From contig NZ_VOPH01000007.1 of assembly GCF_009765275.1 (NCBI RefSeq), positions 62,001 to 126,000 on the forward strand: a stretch of 64,000 nt of DNA, given 5' to 3'. Under the pieces are notes generated by a model. It searched no databases. It saw only the letters and a list, made by a program, of their open reading frames with translations, and was not told where the DNA came from. Both the position numbers and the translations under genes were made by a program. Origin of the DNA: Chachezhania sediminis (GTDB lineage: Bacteria; Pseudomonadota; Alphaproteobacteria; Rhodobacterales; Rhodobacteraceae). Positions within the stretch are counted from its first letter, which is position 1. Every line of letters begins with the position of its first letter. Below are positions 18,311 to 26,616 of this stretch, piece by piece.

Positions 18311-19237
18311 TCAGAGTTTCGAAAGCCAGTAGTTCCAGCGCGTATCGTTGAAGACGGCACGGGCGCGGGCGTATTTCCAGATGCCGTATTTCTGGTAGTC
18401 GAAGTCCCATTCCGACAGCTGCCGCTGCTGGACGCCCCAGGACCCCCACTTCATGTCGGCCACGGCGCGGGCGACCCAGACCCGGGCCACCAGATCCTCG
18501 CGCAGGGCTCCGTAGTACTGTTCGATCATCTCCAGCGTCGCGGCTTCGTCCGCGAAGATCTCGCCCAGGAAGACGCCGATCTCGTAGGCACGTTCGTTGT
18601 TCGACGCGAATTCGAAGTCGATCAGCTTCATGTCCAGAAGCCGGTCGTCGTCGGACAGCTGCACCATGAAGTTGCCCGGCATCGGGTCGTTGTGGCAGGG
18701 CGCGAGGTCGAGGCCCGAGGCCATGAAGGCCGCCCTGGCCCGCTTGTACTGCTGTTCCAGGAAGGCGAAGTCGGCCGGGCGGATCGCGCCGACCTCGTTG
18801 CCCTGCTCGATATGTTCGTCGGTCATGGCGAAGACGTCCTTGGTGACCGGCAGCGCCTCGCCCGCGTTGTACTGACGATAAAGGCCGATCACGGCGGACA
18901 TGAAGTCCTTCCGGACGAAGTCGGCATTGGTCGAAGCACGGTGGCTGGTCAGGAATTCGAACACTTCCACCCCGGCATCGCGGTCATAGTGGACGACCGC
19001 CGGGGCAACGCCCAGGGCGTTGGCGGTGCGGGCGGCCTGGATCGACAGTTCACGGTCCACAAAGTTGTCCGACCCGATGCCGAAGACCTTCATGAAATAG
19101 GTCGTGCCCTGATGCTCGACCAGCCAGTTGGAGTTGAGAAGCCCCCCCACCAGCGGCCGGACCTTCACGGTCTCGGGTGTCCAGCCGGGCACGCTGACAA
19201 TGGCGCGGGCGATCTGTTCTTCGGTTGCGGCACTCAT
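18311..19237 (-). CDS. APH/choline-kinase-like phosphotransferase (first of two)
   Basis: A 308-residue small-molecule kinase of the aminoglycoside phosphotransferase/choline kinase fold. The catalytic Brenner motif is CHNDPMPGN (Asp near residue 183) with the metal-binding LIDFEFA about 20 residues later. The N-terminal LVGGLLNSNWLV and YFMKVFG segments form the nucleotide-binding lobe. ATG 19237 follows a GGAG ribosome site. Acid-helix region ERAYEIGVFLGEIF resembles ethanolamine/choline kinases. It sits between the phospho-lyase-like gene (118-base gap) and a second kinase (13-base gap), so it likely phosphorylates an amino alcohol or hydroxylated amino acid for that enzyme. Substrate is not determined by the sequence. 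Confidence 0.8.
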   Translation of the reverse strand: MSAATEEQIARAIVSVPGWTPETVKVRPLVGGLLNSNWLVEHQGTTYFMKVFGIGSDNFVDRELSIQAARTANALGVAPAVVHYDRDAGVEVFEFLTSHRASTNADFVRKDFMSAVIGLYRQYNAGEALPVTKDVFAMTDEHIEQGNEVGAIRPADFAFLEQQYKRARAAFMASGLDLAPCHNDPMPGNFMVQLSDDDRLLDMKLIDFEFASNNERAYEIGVFLGEIFADEAATLEMIEQYYGALREDLVARVWVARAVADMKWGSWGVQQRQLSEWDFDYQKYGIWKYARARAVFNDTRWNYWLSKL

Positions 19238-19250
19238 GTCTGGGTCTCCT

Positions 19251-20186
19251 TCAGGCGGCCCGGCGCAGGCGGTCGGAGGCCTGCGAGCCAAGGGCCATGG
19301 TCGACAGGCGGAGGAACCGCCACGACGCGTATTTCGCGAATTCCAGCGCCTTCCGGGGCGAGGTCACGGCCATCACCGATCCGATCAGCCCCCAGCGCAG
19401 GTCGTCCGCCATGCCGTAAAGCATCGCGCGCTGGAACAGGCCTTCGTCGAAGCGGCCTTCCCATTCCTCGAATCCTGTGCGCGCCTCGGGCTCGCAGTCG
19501 AAGAATTCCATCAGCCAGCAGCCAATATCCTCGTAGGGGTCGGTGTCGGCAGCCAGGTCGAAATCGACCAGCTTCACCTGCACGTCCGGGCCGATCATCA
19601 GGTTGGCGGTGTTGCCGTCCCGGTGGCAGGGCTTCAGGTCCCGGTCCGCCGCCCTGATCCGCGCACCGGCGTCGCCGATCACGGACAGGAAGGTCGCCAG
19701 ATGGGGGTGGGTCGGGGCCTTGAGCTTCTCTGCCATTGCAGCAAGGCTGTCGATTTCGTCGAAGATCGAGGCCGAGAACCCCAGCGCCGGCCCAGACTGG
19801 AACGCCTTCTTGGCCGCGATGGTCGCGGCGCGAAGCTTCGGCACGACCGGGTCCTGGAGACCGGCGCAGCGCCAGGGCGCGGGCAGGATTTCAAAGGCGA
19901 CCAGGCCGCTGTCGGCGTCATCGGCCAGCACGGCGGGACCGGCGCCGGTTTCACCGGCATGGCGGGCGGCAGCGATGGCTTTCGCGGCATCGACATAGAA
20001 GGCGGTATCGGGGTGATAGTGCTTGACGATGGCCGTGGCGTCGCCGGCCCCTGCCCGCCAGATGTCGCCTTCAACCCCGCGCCATGCGGGCGAGGCCAGC
20101 ACGGTCAGCGGGTTCACAAAAGTGGTGGGCGGGGCGCCCAAGGCCGTTTCGGCAAAGGCTTTCGCCTGGCTTTCCCTGTCGGACAT
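19251..20186 (-). CDS. APH-like phosphotransferase (second of two)
   Basis: A second kinase of the APH fold, 311 residues, only distantly similar to its neighbour. The catalytic loop reads CHRDGNTANLMI (about residues 186-197) followed by VKLVDFDLAADTDPYEDIG, typical of choline/ethanolamine-type kinases. The N-terminal lobe is less canonical than in the first kinase: the Gly-rich loop is not obvious (WRGVEGDIWRAGAGDATAIV), but the Lys of IVKHYHPD is present. ATG 20186 is preceded by GGAAGGA. The downstream kinase begins 13 bases after its stop. Two non-identical kinases in one operon may act on two substrates, form a heteromer, or one may be regulatory. Confidence 0.75.
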   Translation of the reverse strand: MSDRESQAKAFAETALGAPPTTFVNPLTVLASPAWRGVEGDIWRAGAGDATAIVKHYHPDTAFYVDAAKAIAAARHAGETGAGPAVLADDADSGLVAFEILPAPWRCAGLQDPVVPKLRAATIAAKKAFQSGPALGFSASIFDEIDSLAAMAEKLKAPTHPHLATFLSVIGDAGARIRAADRDLKPCHRDGNTANLMIGPDVQVKLVDFDLAADTDPYEDIGCWLMEFFDCEPEARTGFEEWEGRFDEGLFQRAMLYGMADDLRWGLIGSVMAVTSPRKALEFAKYASWRFLRLSTMALGSQASDRLRRAA

Positions 20187-20215
20187 GGATCTATCCTTCC
20201 TGTGTGCAGCCAAGA

Positions 20216-21628
20216 TCAATGAGAGACGACGGGCGTCGTGGGCCAACTGCGGCCCCCGGCGTTCATCGCGTCCAGTTCGGTTTCCAGAAGCGTCGCCAGC
20301 GCCATCAGCCGCCGGTCGTCCAAGCGGTGGCCAACCAGTTGCACGCCGACCGGCAGCCCGTTGTCGTCAAAGCCCCCCAGAAGCGAGATCGCGGGATGCC
20401 CCGACTGGTTGAAGGGCGCGGTGAAGGTCGTATGGCGCAGCGGCATGCCGAAGACGGGACCGCGATCTTCCGCCGGCCAGTTGACCAGAGGCATGACCGG
20501 GGTCAGCAGGAAATCGACCCCGTCCAGCAGGGCGACCGTTCCGGCAACGCCGCGTTCGATGCCGGTTTCGAATTCGCGGATGCGGGCCGGGGTCCAGTCG
20601 CGGGCCTCGGCGAACCAGTCGACCAGCTCGGTGGGCGCCTTGGCGCGGTGTTCGCCGTCCGCGGCGGCGTATTCGTACCAGCCGCGCAGCTTCAGCGAGT
20701 CGTCGATGGGCAGGTAGGCGTCGAAGCCATAGGCCGCCGTCACCGGCTGCACCCTCCCGACGATGCGTTCCAATGCCTGCAGGGCGGTGTCGAAGACTGT
20801 CTGCACGGCCGGCTCGACCGTGGGGCCGAAGCCGAAATCGGCACAGGTGCCCACGGTCAGGGCCTTTTCCCAGCCCGGCGCGGGATCAGTGCCCAGCAGG
20901 GGCACGGAATAGCGGTCGTCGGCGTCGGGCCCGGCCAGAACCGTGGTCCAGACCAGCAGATCCTCGGCCCGGCGGGTGATCGGCCCGGCCGACCGCACGG
21001 TCGAGGCCGGGGCGTGGGGGATCAGGCCTTGCGTGGGCTTCAATGCGGCGAGCCCGCAATGGCAGGCCGGCAGACGCACCGATCCGGCAATGTCCGATCC
21101 GACCGACATCATTCCGATGCCGGCGGCGATGGACGCCCCTGCCCCGGCGCTGGAGCCGCCGGTATTCCACGCCGTGCCCCAGGGGTTTCGCACGGTCCCG
21201 TGGGACCCCGACACGCCAGATCCGCTAAGCCCGAAGTCGGGCATCGTGCCCTTGCCGATGATGATCGCGCCTGCCGCCTTCAGCTTGCGCGTCGGGATGC
21301 CGTCGGCGGTGCCCAGGATGCCATTGCCATGCAAGGCAGACCCGTGGTGCCAGCGCATCCCGGTCGCGGGCACGCTGTCCTTGATCGTCACGGGCATCCC
21401 GTCGACGGGGGACAGGGGCGTGCCGGCCTTCCAGCGCGCCTCGGCCGACCCTGCCTCGGCCATGGCGGCGTCCGGGCGCAGGTCGTAAAGCGCGTGAAGC
21501 GTGTCGTTCACGGCCTCGGCCTGGTCCAGCATCGCGCGGGTCACGGCCACGGGGCCGGTCTGACCCGTACGATAGGCTTGTTGCAGGGCGGAAAGGCTGA
21601 GGTCGGCCAGGTCTGCGATCTGGTTCAT
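20216..21628 (-). CDS. Amidase-signature family hydrolase
   Basis: A 470-residue amidase-signature enzyme. The Ser-cisSer-Lys triad is present: Lys in VTIKDS (about residue 80), cis-Ser in TGGSSAGAG (about residue 159) and nucleophilic Ser in GSDIAGSVRLPA (about residue 182), followed by GLAALKPTQG. These enzymes hydrolyse amides such as acylamides, carbamoyl compounds or N-acyl amino alcohols, in the cytoplasm. Its stop lies 29 bases before the second kinase, and its ATG overlaps the stop of the ABC permease gene (TGA at 21625-21627, ATG at 21626-21628), so it is co-translated with the transporter. In this context it may release the amino alcohol that the kinases phosphorylate (inference). 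Confidence 0.85.
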   Translation of the reverse strand: MNQIADLADLSLSALQQAYRTGQTGPVAVTRAMLDQAEAVNDTLHALYDLRPDAAMAEAGSAEARWKAGTPLSPVDGMPVTIKDSVPATGMRWHHGSALHGNGILGTADGIPTRKLKAAGAIIIGKGTMPDFGLSGSGVSGSHGTVRNPWGTAWNTGGSSAGAGASIAAGIGMMSVGSDIAGSVRLPACHCGLAALKPTQGLIPHAPASTVRSAGPITRRAEDLLVWTTVLAGPDADDRYSVPLLGTDPAPGWEKALTVGTCADFGFGPTVEPAVQTVFDTALQALERIVGRVQPVTAAYGFDAYLPIDDSLKLRGWYEYAAADGEHRAKAPTELVDWFAEARDWTPARIREFETGIERGVAGTVALLDGVDFLLTPVMPLVNWPAEDRGPVFGMPLRHTTFTAPFNQSGHPAISLLGGFDDNGLPVGVQLVGHRLDDRRLMALATLLETELDAMNAGGRSWPTTPVVSH

Positions 21629-22650
21629 TGGATGTCCTTCGAGGTCTTCAGGCCGGCGCTCCGGTTCCGGCCAGCATAGCGCATCAGGTCGCGGAACCGA
21701 CCCACAAGCCCGTTCGGCAAAAGCACGATCGAAGCGGCGATGATCAGGCCAAGGCCCAATGTTCGGAATTCACCCACTTCGCGCATCAGCTCGTCCGCGC
21801 CCATCAGGACCAGGGTGCCGACCAGCGGTCCCCAGAAGGTCCCGGTGCCGCCGATTACCACGATGGCGATGATGAACATCAGTTGCGGCAGTTGCAGGAT
21901 CGTCGGCCCGATCACCTGGAAATGCGCAGCATAGACACCCCCCGCCAGCCCGGTCAGGAAGGCCGAGAGGCCGAAGACCAGAAGCTGCACGCGAAAGCGG
22001 TTGATGCCACGGGCGACGGCATAGCCCGGATTGTCGCGGATCGCCCGGAAGGCGTGGCCCATCGGCCCCTTCAGGATCACCCAGGTCACGACCATGATCA
22101 CCACGAACAGGGTGCAGACGATGGCATAGTTCCCGATCATCCAGTCGCCTTTCAGCAACTGCCGCGTACCGAAATCTCCGAACCGGGAAAAGCCGCCGGG
22201 CCCGCCGGTCAGCTGACGGCAGACGGATCCGACCTGCACGAAACATTCCGTGTCGGTCACGATCAGCAGATACATGACCTGCGTCACCGCGAGTGTCAGA
22301 AGCGCCACATAGACACCCGTCAGGCGCAGGCAGGCCAGCCCGATCAGGACCGAGAAGACGGCGGCCACAAGTGCCGCCGGCAGCAGCGCCGCCCAGACCG
22401 ACCAGCCGAGGAAGAAGCACAGCATCGCCGTGGCATAGCCCCCCACCGCAAAGATGGCGACGGGTGCCAGAGAGAAGATCCCGGCGAAGCCGAAGACCAG
22501 ATTCCACTGGGACGCGATGCAGGCATAGAACAACGCCAGCACGATCTGTCCCAGCACGTAGCGGCTGTCGATCTGGAAGGGGATGGCGATGGCCACCACG
22601 ATCAGGACCAGCGCGATCAGCAGGTCGGTGCGTCCGGACGTCTTGGTCAT
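21625..22650 (-). CDS. livM: Branched-chain-type ABC transporter permease, LivM family
   Basis: A 341-residue inner-membrane permease of the hydrophobic amino acid uptake (HAAT) type. It has multiple transmembrane segments and the LivM family signature GPMGHAFRAIRDNPGYAVARG near residue 195, which contacts the ATPases. It also has GTGTFWGPLVGT near residue 270. The C-terminal extension (RDLMRYAGRNRSAGLKTSKD) is charged. It overlaps the amidase start by four bases and is followed upstream by livH at 22694. Part of a five-gene transporter with 22694-26447. Confidence 0.88.
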   Translation of the reverse strand: MTKTSGRTDLLIALVLIVVAIAIPFQIDSRYVLGQIVLALFYACIASQWNLVFGFAGIFSLAPVAIFAVGGYATAMLCFFLGWSVWAALLPAALVAAVFSVLIGLACLRLTGVYVALLTLAVTQVMYLLIVTDTECFVQVGSVCRQLTGGPGGFSRFGDFGTRQLLKGDWMIGNYAIVCTLFVVIMVVTWVILKGPMGHAFRAIRDNPGYAVARGINRFRVQLLVFGLSAFLTGLAGGVYAAHFQVIGPTILQLPQLMFIIAIVVIGGTGTFWGPLVGTLVLMGADELMREVGEFRTLGLGLIIAASIVLLPNGLVGRFRDLMRYAGRNRSAGLKTSKDIQ

Positions 22651-22693
22651 GCGCGTGGATCCTTCTGTGCCGTGAAAAATGTCGGGCTGGTCA

Positions 22694-23578
22694 TCACATC
22701 CGCCTCACTTCCGTCTTGCCCAGCAGGCCGCTGGGCCGCCAGATCAGCACCACGACGACAGCGCATAGCAGCAGCGGAAAGCCCCAGCGGGCGCCGAACT
22801 GGTACTGGACCCAGGCTTCCAGCAGCGCGAGGCCGAAGGACACCAGAACCGCACCCGGCAAGGACCCAAGCCCGGCCACCACGCACATGATGAAGGCCTT
22901 CAGCATCGGGTCGTTCCCCAGCGAGGGCGACAGTTGAACCATGGCCGACAGCAGCAGGCCGCAGATCCCGGCCACCGCGCCCGACAGCATCAGCACGATC
23001 AGATAGACCCGGTCGGCGGCGACGCCCATCAGCCGGGCGGCATCGCGGTTCTGGGCAGTGGCCCGGATCGCGCGGCCCATGCGGGTGTAGTTCAGAAGCG
23101 AGGCGATCACGGCCATGGCCAGAACCGCCGCCACCATGATGATGAAGTTCTGCCAGGGCACGATCAGCGGCCCCAGTTCGAAAGATCCGCTCACGGTCAC
23201 CGGCTGGCGTAGGGGCTGGCCGCCGAACACAAGCAGAATGCCGTTTTCCAGCGCGATGGCGGCCCCGACGGTGGCGATCATCACGTTGGCCTCGAAATCT
23301 GCCTTGGCCTGCCGCAGGACGTTGCGGACGATCAGGACATAGATCAGTCCGCCCGCCAGCGCGCCGAAGGCGACCGAGGCAAAGATGCCCAGGGGCACGG
23401 GCAGGCCCAGCCCGGTGATCACCCCATAGGCCACATAGCCCCCCAGCGTCAGCATCGCGCCATGGGCCATGTTCAGGACGCCAAGTGCCCCCCAGACCAG
23501 CGACAGGCCGATGCTGGCAATGGCGTAAAGCGCGCCGACGGTCAGTCCCGACACAAGGACGGCATAGAAGGTGTTCAT
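22694..23578 (-). CDS. livH: Branched-chain-type ABC transporter permease, LivH family
   Basis: The second permease of the HAAT transporter, 294 residues, with the LivH signatures GLSLVWGALGVLNMAHGAML (about residues 25-44) and TRMGRAIRATAQNRDAARLMG (about residues 165-185). The late GAVLVSFGLALLEAW block is also typical. Its ATG lies 3 bases before the end of livF (23582). All adjacent genes read on the minus strand. Confidence 0.88.
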   Translation of the reverse strand: MNTFYAVLVSGLTVGALYAIASIGLSLVWGALGVLNMAHGAMLTLGGYVAYGVITGLGLPVPLGIFASVAFGALAGGLIYVLIVRNVLRQAKADFEANVMIATVGAAIALENGILLVFGGQPLRQPVTVSGSFELGPLIVPWQNFIIMVAAVLAMAVIASLLNYTRMGRAIRATAQNRDAARLMGVAADRVYLIVLMLSGAVAGICGLLLSAMVQLSPSLGNDPMLKAFIMCVVAGLGSLPGAVLVSFGLALLEAWVQYQFGARWGFPLLLCAVVVVLIWRPSGLLGKTEVRRM

Positions 23579-23581
23579 GAC

Positions 23582-24292
23582 TCAGCCCCCCAGATAAGCG
23601 GAAATCAGTTCGTCGCTGGCCAGAAGTTCGGCCGGCGGGCCGGACCAGATGAATTCGCCGTTGTCGAGCAGGAACAGACGGTCGGCGAGATCGGCCACAC
23701 GAGCCGGGTTTTCCTCGATCAGCAGGATGGTGCGGCCGGATTTGCCCAGCTGGGCGATCACCTCGTAGATCTGTTCGATCACGATGGGGGCCAGGCCCAG
23801 CGAGGGTTCATCGATCATCATCAGACGTCCGCCCATCATCAGGCCGCGACCGATCCCCACCATCCGGCGTTCCCCGCCAGACAGCGTCGACACCTGCTGG
23901 TTCCGCCGTTCCGCCAGTTTCGGAAGCAGGGTCAGCACCTCGTCCATGCGGCGGGCCAGTTCGGTACTGTCGGAACACAGGAAGGCGCCCATCAGCAGGT
24001 TTTCATGAACCGACATCTGCGGGAACAGCATGTCGCCCTGTGGCACATGGGCCAGACCGCGGGCAGCCGTGTGATGGACGTGGCGGTCCAGTGCCCGGCC
24101 TTCGAACCGGATCTCGCCGCCGCGCAGGGGCACGAGGCCCGAAATCGTGCGCAGCAGGGTCGACTTGCCATGGCCGTTCGGACCCACGACCGTCACCAGT
24201 TCGCCCGCCTCGATAGAGAACGAGACACCACGCAGTACCTCGACCCCTTCATAGCCCGACCGGACATCTTCAAGTTCCAGAACGGCGCTCAT
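23582..24292 (-). CDS. livF: Branched-chain-type ABC transporter ATPase, LivF family
   Basis: A 236-residue cytoplasmic ATPase. Walker A GPNGHGKST is near residue 38, with a His in place of the more usual Ala. The signature is LSGGERRMVGIGRGLM, Walker B is LMMIDEPSLGLAP, and the H-loop region reads TILLIEEN, as usual for LivF. It overlaps the upstream livG stop by four bases (24289-24292). It pairs with livG to energise uptake. Confidence 0.9.
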   Translation of the reverse strand: MSAVLELEDVRSGYEGVEVLRGVSFSIEAGELVTVVGPNGHGKSTLLRTISGLVPLRGGEIRFEGRALDRHVHHTAARGLAHVPQGDMLFPQMSVHENLLMGAFLCSDSTELARRMDEVLTLLPKLAERRNQQVSTLSGGERRMVGIGRGLMMGGRLMMIDEPSLGLAPIVIEQIYEVIAQLGKSGRTILLIEENPARVADLADRLFLLDNGEFIWSGPPAELLASDELISAYLGG

Positions 24293-25089
24293 GCCATGGC
24301 CTCCGCGTTCAGGCTGAAATGCTTCTTCAACCGGTCCTTGGTGCCCTGACCCAGATAGACCTCGACCACCTCGTCGTTCTCGGCCACCGCGTGGGGCGGG
24401 CCTTCGAACAGTTGCGCGCCATGGTGCATGATGATCACCCGGCTGGAGAGCGCGAGGAGAAAGCGCATCACGTGCTCGATCAGGACGATGGTCAGCCCGC
24501 CGGCCGCCAGTCGTTTCACCAGGTCCATGACAAAGTCGATTTCATCGGTGTTCAGGCCGCCGACAGGTTCGTCCAGGAACAGTATCCGCGGATCGGTGGC
24601 CATTGCGCCGGCGATCATCAGAAGCTTGCGATCGAGAACGGGCAGTTCGGCGACCGTCATCCCGGCCTTGTCAGACAGTCCCACCAGATCCAGCGCGTCC
24701 CGGGCGGCACGTTTCGTGACGGATCCCAGCCGCAGGCCCGGCAGAAAGCGCGGACGGCGGCCGTAATAGGCGGCGATTTCCACGTTCTCCAGAACGGTCA
24801 TGTGGTCGAAGGCGGCGTTCAGCTGGAAGGTCCGCGCCATGCCCATCTGGCAGGCCCTGTCGGCGCCCAGCGTGGTCACGTCCTGCCCGTCGAAGACGAT
24901 CCGCCCGTCCGAGGCCGGGGTGATCCCGGTCACCACGTCGAAGAAGGTGGTCTTGCCGGCACCGTTCGGGCCACCGATGCCCAGGATCTCGCCCTTCTCG
25001 ACGCTGACCGTCATGCGATCCACGGCGACCAGCGATCCGAAGCGCCGGGTGACGTTCGTGCACTGCAACAGGGGTTGGAGGTCGGTCAT
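24289..25089 (-). CDS. livG: Branched-chain-type ABC transporter ATPase, LivG family
   Basis: A 266-residue ATPase with Walker A GPNGAGKTTFFD and a Walker B-like RILFLDEPVGGLN followed by VLIEHVMRFLL, the LivG H-loop. The usual LSGGQ signature is replaced by ELPVLDRKLLMIAGAMATDP, that is, without a recognisable LSGG. This is a departure from the consensus also seen in some LivG-like proteins of amide/urea transporters, and it may mean this subunit contributes asymmetrically. The C-terminal tail (YLGQGTKDRLKKHF) is family-typical. A strong stem-loop separates it from the binding-protein gene upstream. Confidence 0.85.
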   Translation of the reverse strand: MTDLQPLLQCTNVTRRFGSLVAVDRMTVSVEKGEILGIGGPNGAGKTTFFDVVTGITPASDGRIVFDGQDVTTLGADRACQMGMARTFQLNAAFDHMTVLENVEIAAYYGRRPRFLPGLRLGSVTKRAARDALDLVGLSDKAGMTVAELPVLDRKLLMIAGAMATDPRILFLDEPVGGLNTDEIDFVMDLVKRLAAGGLTIVLIEHVMRFLLALSSRVIIMHHGAQLFEGPPHAVAENDEVVEVYLGQGTKDRLKKHFSLNAEAMA

Positions 25090-25113
25090 GGGCAGGCCTT
25101 CATTCCTTTGGGT

Positions 25114-25138
25114 GGCACGGGCGCAGGTCGCCCGTGCC
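25114..25138 (-). promoter_or_regulatory. Strong stem-loop between binding-protein gene and livG
   Basis: GGCACGGGCG (25114-25123) and CGCCCGTGCC (25129-25138) form a perfect 10-base stem with a 5-base loop. It lies just after the binding-protein stop and before livG. Hairpins at this place commonly protect the binding-protein mRNA and partly terminate, so that this subunit is made in excess of membrane components. Confidence 0.6.
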
Positions 25139-25151
25139 GGTCGTCAGTGGA

Positions 25152-26447
25152 TCACGACAGCCAGGGCGGCAGCATGAACTGCGAGTCCGCGTAAAGCTGC
25201 GGTCCGATCAGTTTCGGATCGGTGCGATAGTCCTGGTGCTGCAGGAACTGGTGCGGCAGGCCCAGCGAGGGGTCCTTCGTCTCGGTCGGATAGCTGTAGG
25301 CCACCAGCCCCTCGGGATCGAAGCGGAAGGACCCGCTCATCCCGCGGTGGACCATGCCCTTCAGGACGCCGGCGACCTTGCGCGCCTGTTCGCCGTTGAA
25401 AGGTTCGCCCGGGCCGCCGGCCACGGCGGCGGCGGTGGCATACATCCACAGCGCATCATAGGTCTGGGACCCGGTCAGCCAGGATGCCGTGTCGCCGAAA
25501 TTCGCCCGGTAATCCTCGCGGTACTTGGCGGCGAACGCGTCCGGCAGGCCGCCGATCACGGTGGAATAGATCACGCCGTTGATTGCCTCGCCGCCGATCT
25601 CGCGGAAGACGGGCAGCGAGGGGCCGTACTGCATGTAGATCAGGCTGGGCGTCGGCTGGGTCAGGAACTGGGTCATGAATTGCGCCAGGTCCTGGGCCAG
25701 GAAGTGCGTGACCAGGATCGCGGCGGGCGGATCTTCCCGCAGCTTGGCCAGTACCGGGCCCCACTGGTTGGTCGGGAAGGGCACGGTTTCGTAGACCGAA
25801 ACCTCCCAGCCGAATTCGGCAGCCTTGTCCCGGATCGCATTTCCGATGACGATGGAGTATTCCACCGCCGAGGCGACGATGGCGATCTTGCGGTTTGCCG
25901 GCTTCCACTGGCCCGCGTCCACCAGTTCGTTCAGGAAGTTCAGGCAGCCGGGCCCGTACCAGTATTCAGCAGGGTCGGTCTGGAAGCCGCCGTAATAACG
26001 TTCCGGATCGGACTTCACGCGTTCCTGATGGGCGATCTGGGTGTTGTTGTGCAGAACGATCACGTCATTGTCGGCCGCCACGTCCAGTTCGACCATGTTG
26101 GCGCCCAGGTTGTAGCCGTTGACGATGGCGGGCGTGTTGTAGCGGTCGATCAGGCGCTGCATGGCCTGGCCCACCAAGTCTGCACCCATTTCGCGGGTGT
26201 CCTCGATATGGATCTCGACCGGGCGGCCCAGGATGCCGCCGGCAGCGTTGATCTCGGCCGCGGCCAGGTCGAGGCCGTTCTTGAACTCGATCCCGTCGCC
26301 AGCAGACGGGCCGGACATGGGCAGCGCCGCCCCGATCGGGATCGGGTCGCCGGTTTGCGCATGGGCCGCGCCTGCGTTCAGGGCCGAAAGCGCCGCCGCG
26401 CCAAGCCCACCGGCGCCGAGGCCGGTCAGAAGTTGCCGTCTTTTCAT
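25152..26447 (-). CDS. Branched-chain/amide-type ABC transporter substrate-binding protein
   Basis: A 431-residue periplasmic receptor of the Leu/Ile/Val-binding (PBP type 1) family. The N-terminus MKRRQLLTGLGAGGLGAAAL is a Tat-like signal with twin Arg, cleaved near AHAQTGDP (about residue 31). The mature start IPIGAALPMSGPSAGDGIEF and AAAEINAAGGILGRPVEIHI are family hallmarks. Long relatives of this type bind amides, urea or short peptides as well as amino acids. First gene of the transporter; an SDR gene lies upstream (163-base gap). Substrate unknown; I infer an amide or acylated amino alcohol from the neighbouring amidase and kinases. Confidence 0.85.
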   Translation of the reverse strand: MKRRQLLTGLGAGGLGAAALSALNAGAAHAQTGDPIPIGAALPMSGPSAGDGIEFKNGLDLAAAEINAAGGILGRPVEIHIEDTREMGADLVGQAMQRLIDRYNTPAIVNGYNLGANMVELDVAADNDVIVLHNNTQIAHQERVKSDPERYYGGFQTDPAEYWYGPGCLNFLNELVDAGQWKPANRKIAIVASAVEYSIVIGNAIRDKAAEFGWEVSVYETVPFPTNQWGPVLAKLREDPPAAILVTHFLAQDLAQFMTQFLTQPTPSLIYMQYGPSLPVFREIGGEAINGVIYSTVIGGLPDAFAAKYREDYRANFGDTASWLTGSQTYDALWMYATAAAVAGGPGEPFNGEQARKVAGVLKGMVHRGMSGSFRFDPEGLVAYSYPTETKDPSLGLPHQFLQHQDYRTDPKLIGPQLYADSQFMLPPWLS

Positions 26448-26503
26448 GGGTCCACCTGTTGATTGCGTTATTGCTTGTCTGTTGCGGGCAACAGTTCTTC
26501 GTC

Positions 26504-26525
26504 CCGGGCCCGTCGAGGGGCCCGG
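26504..26525 (-). promoter_or_regulatory. Stem-loop between SDR and binding-protein genes
   Basis: CCGGGCCC (26504-26511) and GGGCCCGG (26518-26525) form a perfect 8-base stem with a 6-base loop in the 163-base gap between the SDR stop and the transporter gene. No T tract follows on the minus strand. It may be a partial terminator or processing site separating SDR expression from that of the transporter. Confidence 0.45.
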
Positions 26526-26580
26526 AGCATGGATCAGGTTTTCGGGTTTGCCGGGCGGTCAGGCCCCGGGTTTAGGTCTC

Positions 26581-26616
26581 GAATTCAGGCCCCGAACTCA
26601 GGCCCCGAACTCAGGC
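26581..26616. repeat. 13-base tandem repeat, almost three copies
   Basis: GAATTCAGGCCCC, GAACTCAGGCCCC and a final GAACTCAGGC run head to tail. The last copy contains the stop codon of the SDR gene (minus strand, TGA at 26611-26613). A slipped-strand expansion here would change only the 3-prime untranslated part. Confidence 0.7.
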
